Part shown: positions 60,715 to 64,000 of the stretch, in pieces
How positions within the stretch are numbered: position 1 is the stretch's first letter
Layout of the letters: each line of letters begins with the position of its first letter
Assembly (NCBI GenBank): GCA_900471815.1
Contig: UICE01000003.1
Coordinates: 891,558-955,557, forward strand
Length of the DNA: 64,000 nt
Direction of reading: 5' to 3'
Source of the DNA: Hyphomicrobiales bacterium
GTDB lineage: Bacteria; Pseudomonadota; Alphaproteobacteria; Rhizobiales; Rhizobiaceae
The notes under the pieces: generated by a model
Seen by the model: the letters and a program-made list of their open reading frames with translations, nothing else
What the model was told of the DNA's origin: nothing
The model's database searches: none
Program-made: the position numbers and the translations under genes

Positions 60715-60769
60715 AGGGGCGATCCTTAAGTGTGGAATCGGAAAAACAAAACCAGAACAAACACTATAT

Positions 60770-60784
60770 GTTCCAGTTGTGTTC
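60770..60784 (-). promoter_or_regulatory. LexA SOS box upstream of lexA
   Basis: GTTCCAGTTGTGTTC on the plus strand (GAAC-N7-GAAC on the lexA strand) matches the alphaproteobacterial SOS box exactly and the recA site in form. Confidence 0.9.
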
Positions 60785-60866
60785 CACAAGGATTAATATC
60801 TGGTATAAACCAGCCCTATATGCCCATTTACTCTGAAAATCAGATGGAATGACGCAAAATATAAGC

Positions 60867-61889
60867 CTATCCGCTTATCGGAGGACCGCTCGACTGGCGT
60901 ACTGTGAGTTCCACGGGCCATAATTCATGAATATTGTCCACGGGTTCGCCATCAAGGACGCGCACGAGCATTTCAGCGATTCTCGTGGCGGCGGAGCGCA
61001 TTGATGATCGTGTGGTGGTCATGGATGGAACCATGTTGCTGGCATTGAGATATGGAAAGACATCGTCATGGGTGATGAGCGATACTTGTTTGCCCAACTG
61101 ATAACCCTTGTTGCGAACTGCACGTGACACGCCCAAAGCGGTCATCATGGATCCTGCAATGATTGCTGTCGGTTGCGGAGTGCATGAAAGCAGCCGCTGT
61201 GTTTCGCGAAAGCCGATTTCATCGGAGAAGTAGTCATGCACGATGAAGCGTGGGTCGATTTCGACGCCGCGTTCACTTAGCGCTTGGCGATATCCGAGCT
61301 CGCGATGCTCAGAGAACGTAAATCCTCTTAACCCGTCAATCATGGCTATATGCCGATGTCCAAGGTCGAGGAGGTGGCTTGCCGCCTGATAGAATGCGCC
61401 CTGATTGTCGATATCCAGCCAGGCATGGGGCCTGTCTATGTTCGTACGGCCATGCAGAACAAAGGGAAAGTTTGCATCGATCAGCATGGATACGCGCTCA
61501 TCGACCAAAACAGGCCCGGAGACGATGATCGCATCAACCCGTTTGCTCGAAATCAGGCGCTTATAGACCGAAATCTCGTCATTATCGACAATGGGACTGA
61601 GCAGAAAATCAATCTCGTCCCGGGAAAGGCGCTCCGCCAAACCGGCAAGAAATTCCGCGGTATGAGGCCCAAATCGCTGGCTGGAATCTGCGGGGATAAC
61701 CAGACCGATAGCACCGACACGGCCCATGGCTAGACGTCGGGCATTTGCATTTGCGCTATAGCCAAATTTCAATGCCGCTTTATTGACGCGCTCGCGCGTA
61801 GCCTCATTCACTTCCGGATAACCGTTCAGCGCGCGGCTAACGGTCGTCTGGGAGAGGTTGAGCTTTTCAGCGAGTTCTTTCAGCTTCAT
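60867..61889 (-). CDS. LacI-family transcriptional regulator
   Basis: A 340-residue repressor. Residues 1-60 form the LacI helix-turn-helix and hinge (MKLKELAEKLNLSQTTVSRALNGYPEVNEATRERV); the rest is the periplasmic-binding-like effector domain (RVGAIGLVIPADSSQRFGPHTAEFLAGLAERL...). It is divergent from the sugar ABC transporter genes, with two operator-like palindromes between, and presumably represses them until a sugar binds. Confidence 0.93.
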   Translation of the reverse strand: MKLKELAEKLNLSQTTVSRALNGYPEVNEATRERVNKAALKFGYSANANARRLAMGRVGAIGLVIPADSSQRFGPHTAEFLAGLAERLSRDEIDFLLSPIVDNDEISVYKRLISSKRVDAIIVSGPVLVDERVSMLIDANFPFVLHGRTNIDRPHAWLDIDNQGAFYQAASHLLDLGHRHIAMIDGLRGFTFSEHRELGYRQALSERGVEIDPRFIVHDYFSDEIGFRETQRLLSCTPQPTAIIAGSMMTALGVSRAVRNKGYQLGKQVSLITHDDVFPYLNASNMVPSMTTTRSSMRSAATRIAEMLVRVLDGEPVDNIHELWPVELTVRQSSGPPISG

Positions 61890-61961
61890 GCCGGACGGTC
61901 CAAAACTGTATTCCTATCTGCGTCGTTAGATGTCTTTGCCTTCGTAATATAATCATACTTC

Positions 61962-61971
61962 AAAGCGCTTT
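61962..61971. promoter_or_regulatory. LacI-type operator, lacI-proximal
   Basis: AAAGCGCTTT is a perfect 10-bp palindrome of the CAAAGCGCTTTG kind bound by LacI-family repressors. It lies 72 bp before the repressor gene start. Confidence 0.65.
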
Positions 61972-62055
61972 AAATGATCTGCACAATTTTATTTGCCTGA
62001 TTAATGGCGTTCATAAACTATTTATTGACATTCGTTTTGCGTTTTGACACCTTTT

Positions 62056-62073
62056 ATCCAAAGCGCTTTGGAT
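62056..62073. promoter_or_regulatory. LacI-type operator, transporter-proximal
   Basis: ATCCAAAGCGCTTTGGAT is a perfect 18-bp palindrome with the central AAGCGCTT typical of LacI operators. It lies 100 bp before the binding-protein gene, just after TTGACA-like sequences (62025-62030 and 62044-62049), so it could block that promoter. Its centre is 98 bp from the other operator. Confidence 0.8.
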
Positions 62074-62173
62074 AGGTTAATTTCACTATCTGATGTGCTT
62101 GAGGAGGATCGTCAATTGGGGATTGAGTGCCGTCCGGCATGGGTTGATCCATTAAATATTTCTGGGAGGATTT

Positions 62174-63436
62174 ATGAAAAAGAGTTCAGTTTTGGCGGGC
62201 ATCCTGCTTACAGCGCTGTTGTCTTCAGGTGCCTATGCAGCCAATCTTTCTATTGTTTACAGCTCGACCGGCAATGAAAATGCCGAGTTGCGCAAGCAGC
62301 TTGACCGCTTTGAAAAAGAAACGGGCAACAAGGTTTCCATTGTGGCGATGCCATCAAGCAGTTCTGACAATTTCGGTCAGTATCGCCTTTGGCTTGCAGC
62401 CGGAAACTCGGATATCGATGTCTATAAGACCGATGTGGTTTGGGCGCCTCAGCTATCAGAGCAATTTCTCGATCTGACCGAAGCGGCAAAAGGCGTGGTC
62501 GACCAGCATTTCCCGTCGATCATTGAAAGCCAGACAGTGGACGGCAAATTGGTTGCCCTGCCATTATACACAGATGCGCCAGCACTTTATTATCGCAAGG
62601 ATCTGCTCGAAAAGTACAAGAAGCCGGTTCCCAAGACCTGGGATGAAATGGCTGCGACCGCCAAGGAAGTGCAGGATGGCGAGCGCCAAGCCGGAAACAA
62701 GGGAATGTTCGGATTTGTGTTTCAGGGAAATGCCTATGAGGGTTTAACCTGTAATGCATTGGAATGGATAAAATCATCCGGCGGCGGCCAGATTGTTGAG
62801 GCTGACGGTACGATCTCGGTCAATAATCCGGAGGCGGTTGCTGCGATTGATCGTGCCAAAGGCTGGATAGACACCATATCGCCAAAGGGTGCGCTGGCCT
62901 ATAAGGAAGAAGAGTCCCGCGGGGTCTGGCAGACAGGCAATTCCGTCTTCATGAGGAATTGGCCTTACGCTTATTCATTGAGCCAAGGCGCTGACAGCGC
63001 CGTCAAAGGTAAGTTCGATGTTGCGCCGCTGCCCGTGGGAAAAGAGGGCGAGAAATCTGCCGCAACGCTGGGCGGTTGGAATGTGGCTGTTTCAAAATAT
63101 TCCAAATCACCGGATGAGGCCATAAAGCTTGCTTTGTTCCTGGCAGATGAAAAGCAGCAAAAGGAAATGGCAATCAATATTTCTCATTTGCCGACCATCA
63201 AATCGCTCTACGATGACAAGGATATCGCTGCGGCGCAGCCTTTGATCCCATTGTGGAAGCCGGTTTTTGAAACGGCGGTTCCACGACCGTCTGCTCCGAC
63301 AAAGGTCAAGTATAACGAAGTCTCCTCAATGTTCTGGAGTGCTGTTCACGACACATTGTCCGGAAATGGCACCGCCGCTGAAAACATTGAAGTACTTGAA
63401 GCCAAGATCGCCGAGCTTCAGGGAGGTAGCTGGTAG
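62174..63436 (+). CDS. Sugar ABC transporter substrate-binding protein (family 1; trehalose/maltose-like)
   Basis: A 420-residue periplasmic binding protein. The signal peptide ends AYA at residue 22. LSIVYSSTGNENAELRKQLDRFEKETGNKVSIVAMPSS, DVYKTDVVWAPQLSEQFLDLT, GKLVALPLYTDAPALYYRKDLLEKY and TLGGWNVAVSKYSKSPDEA are blocks of ThuE/MalE-like proteins that bind di- and oligosaccharides. TGGGAGGA sits before the ATG. The upstream LacI-type gene and following permease gene mark it as the first gene of a sugar uptake operon. The sugar is not settled. Confidence 0.88.
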   Translation: MKKSSVLAGILLTALLSSGAYAANLSIVYSSTGNENAELRKQLDRFEKETGNKVSIVAMPSSSSDNFGQYRLWLAAGNSDIDVYKTDVVWAPQLSEQFLDLTEAAKGVVDQHFPSIIESQTVDGKLVALPLYTDAPALYYRKDLLEKYKKPVPKTWDEMAATAKEVQDGERQAGNKGMFGFVFQGNAYEGLTCNALEWIKSSGGGQIVEADGTISVNNPEAVAAIDRAKGWIDTISPKGALAYKEEESRGVWQTGNSVFMRNWPYAYSLSQGADSAVKGKFDVAPLPVGKEGEKSAATLGGWNVAVSKYSKSPDEAIKLALFLADEKQQKEMAINISHLPTIKSLYDDKDIAAAQPLIPLWKPVFETAVPRPSAPTKVKYNEVSSMFWSAVHDTLSGNGTAAENIEVLEAKIAELQGGSW

Positions 63437-63548
63437 TTTTCTGCCAGCATAAGGGCACGGTGCGAGCGGTTGGAGGCCTCCTGACAACCCGCTCGCACCG
63501 ACTGCCTGAGTTCACATCCCGATGTTTTTCCTGGGCAGGAATTCAAAC

Positions 63549-64000
63549 ATGACCTCAACAGCATTGCGATCAGATCTGTTACGCCAGCGATCCCGCTCGG
63601 CTCAGCTTTTCCTCATACCGATGATCATTGCTTTAGCAATCGTGGCTGGCTGGCCATTGATCCGAACCATCTATTTTTCCTTCACCGATGCTTCGCTCAC
63701 AAATATGGGGGAAGCTAAATGGGTGGGATTCAAGAACTATCTTTCATGGGTCCAGCTGAAAAGTGGGCGCACGCTTTATTCCGGCCTGCTCGTCGATCCA
63801 GCATGGTGGAATGCAGTCTGGAACACAGTACGCTTTGCTGTCATTTCAGTGGCGCTTGAAGCCTTTTTCGGAATGATTATCGCCCTCGTGCTGAACGCCG
63901 AATTCAAGGGCAGGGGCATTGTCCGCGCAGCAATTCTTATACCTTGGGCGATACCGACTATCGTCTCTGCCCGCATGTGGGGCTGGATGCTGAACGATCA
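63549..64000 (+). CDS. Sugar ABC transporter permease, partial (cut by window end)
   Basis: The first 150 codons of a MalF/ThuF-like permease starting MTSTALRSDLLRQRSRSAQLF; the frame is open to the window edge. Hydrophobic segments are LFLIPMIIALAIVAGWPLI, VRFAVISVALEAFFGMIIALVL and the beginning of the next (AAILIPWAIPTIVSARMWG). FSFTDASLTN and WVGFKNYLSW are typical of this family. It follows the binding-protein gene by 112 bp in the same operon. The EAA loop lies beyond the window. Confidence 0.9.
   Translation, partial: MTSTALRSDLLRQRSRSAQLFLIPMIIALAIVAGWPLIRTIYFSFTDASLTNMGEAKWVGFKNYLSWVQLKSGRTLYSGLLVDPAWWNAVWNTVRFAVISVALEAFFGMIIALVLNAEFKGRGIVRAAILIPWAIPTIVSARMWGWMLND

Overview
The window is a contiguous piece of chromosome from an alphaproteobacterium of the Brucellaceae (Brucella/Ochrobactrum/Pseudochrobactrum type). 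The call rests on: a DUF1849 protein of the EipB type with its two conserved cysteines; LpxI (not LpxH) in the lpxD-fabZ-lpxA-lpxI-lpxB cluster; GAAC-N7-GAAC SOS boxes at recA and lexA; no dxr between cdsA and rseP, where most alphaproteobacteria carry it; a phasin, ClpS/ClpA and a rocF/rocD arginase pathway. Base composition looks moderate (roughly mid-50s % G+C by eye, not counted). I see no rRNA, tRNA, CRISPR array, insertion sequence or prophage. Most of the window is housekeeping DNA.

Layout. 1-5.1 kb: a small accessory block with a leftward NIPSNAP/ABM mini-operon running off the left edge, a divergent ArsR-type regulator with two CxxC motifs, an SDR protein lacking the usual catalytic lysine, an OmpA-like lipoprotein and a pseudouridine-degradation pair (psuK-psuG). 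5.3-14.9 kb: recA with its SOS box, alaS, an orphan lipoprotein behind an AT-rich stretch, an aminotransferase, icd, an rRNA/tRNA methyltransferase and murI. 14.9-21.7 kb: a flavin monooxygenase, a LysE exporter, ornithine aminotransferase and arginase with a divergent Lrp/AsnC regulator, then pabB-pabA. 21.8-30.4 kb: aldehyde dehydrogenase, mgtE, a LiuR-like MerR regulator with a candidate site, a membrane acyltransferase with a Cys-rich tail, an MFS transporter, DUF599, sdaA, DUF1489. 30.4-41.0 kb: a palindromic intergenic element, a D-Ala-D-Ala carboxypeptidase with SPOR domain, phasin, clpS-clpA, azlC-azlD, HIT, a GNAT/FemAB-like protein, GDPD, RidA and eipB.

41.2-54.4 kb is a co-directional translation and envelope cluster: rpsB, tsf, pyrH, frr, uppS, cdsA, rseP, bamA, lpxD, fabZ, lpxA, lpxI, lpxB. 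It links ribosome function, undecaprenyl and phospholipid precursors, outer-membrane protein assembly and lipid A synthesis, with many start/stop overlaps. gltA and gltX then run leftward, comEC rightward, lexA leftward, and the window ends in a LacI-controlled sugar ABC transporter whose first permease gene is cut by the right edge.

Nothing here is a clear new defence or mobile system. The points most worth a second look are the NIPSNAP/ABM operon with its CxxC-bearing regulator, the SDR lacking the catalytic lysine, the Cys-rich tail on the DUF1624 acyltransferase, the missing dxr, and two palindromic intergenic elements (30466-30585 and 59894-59996).
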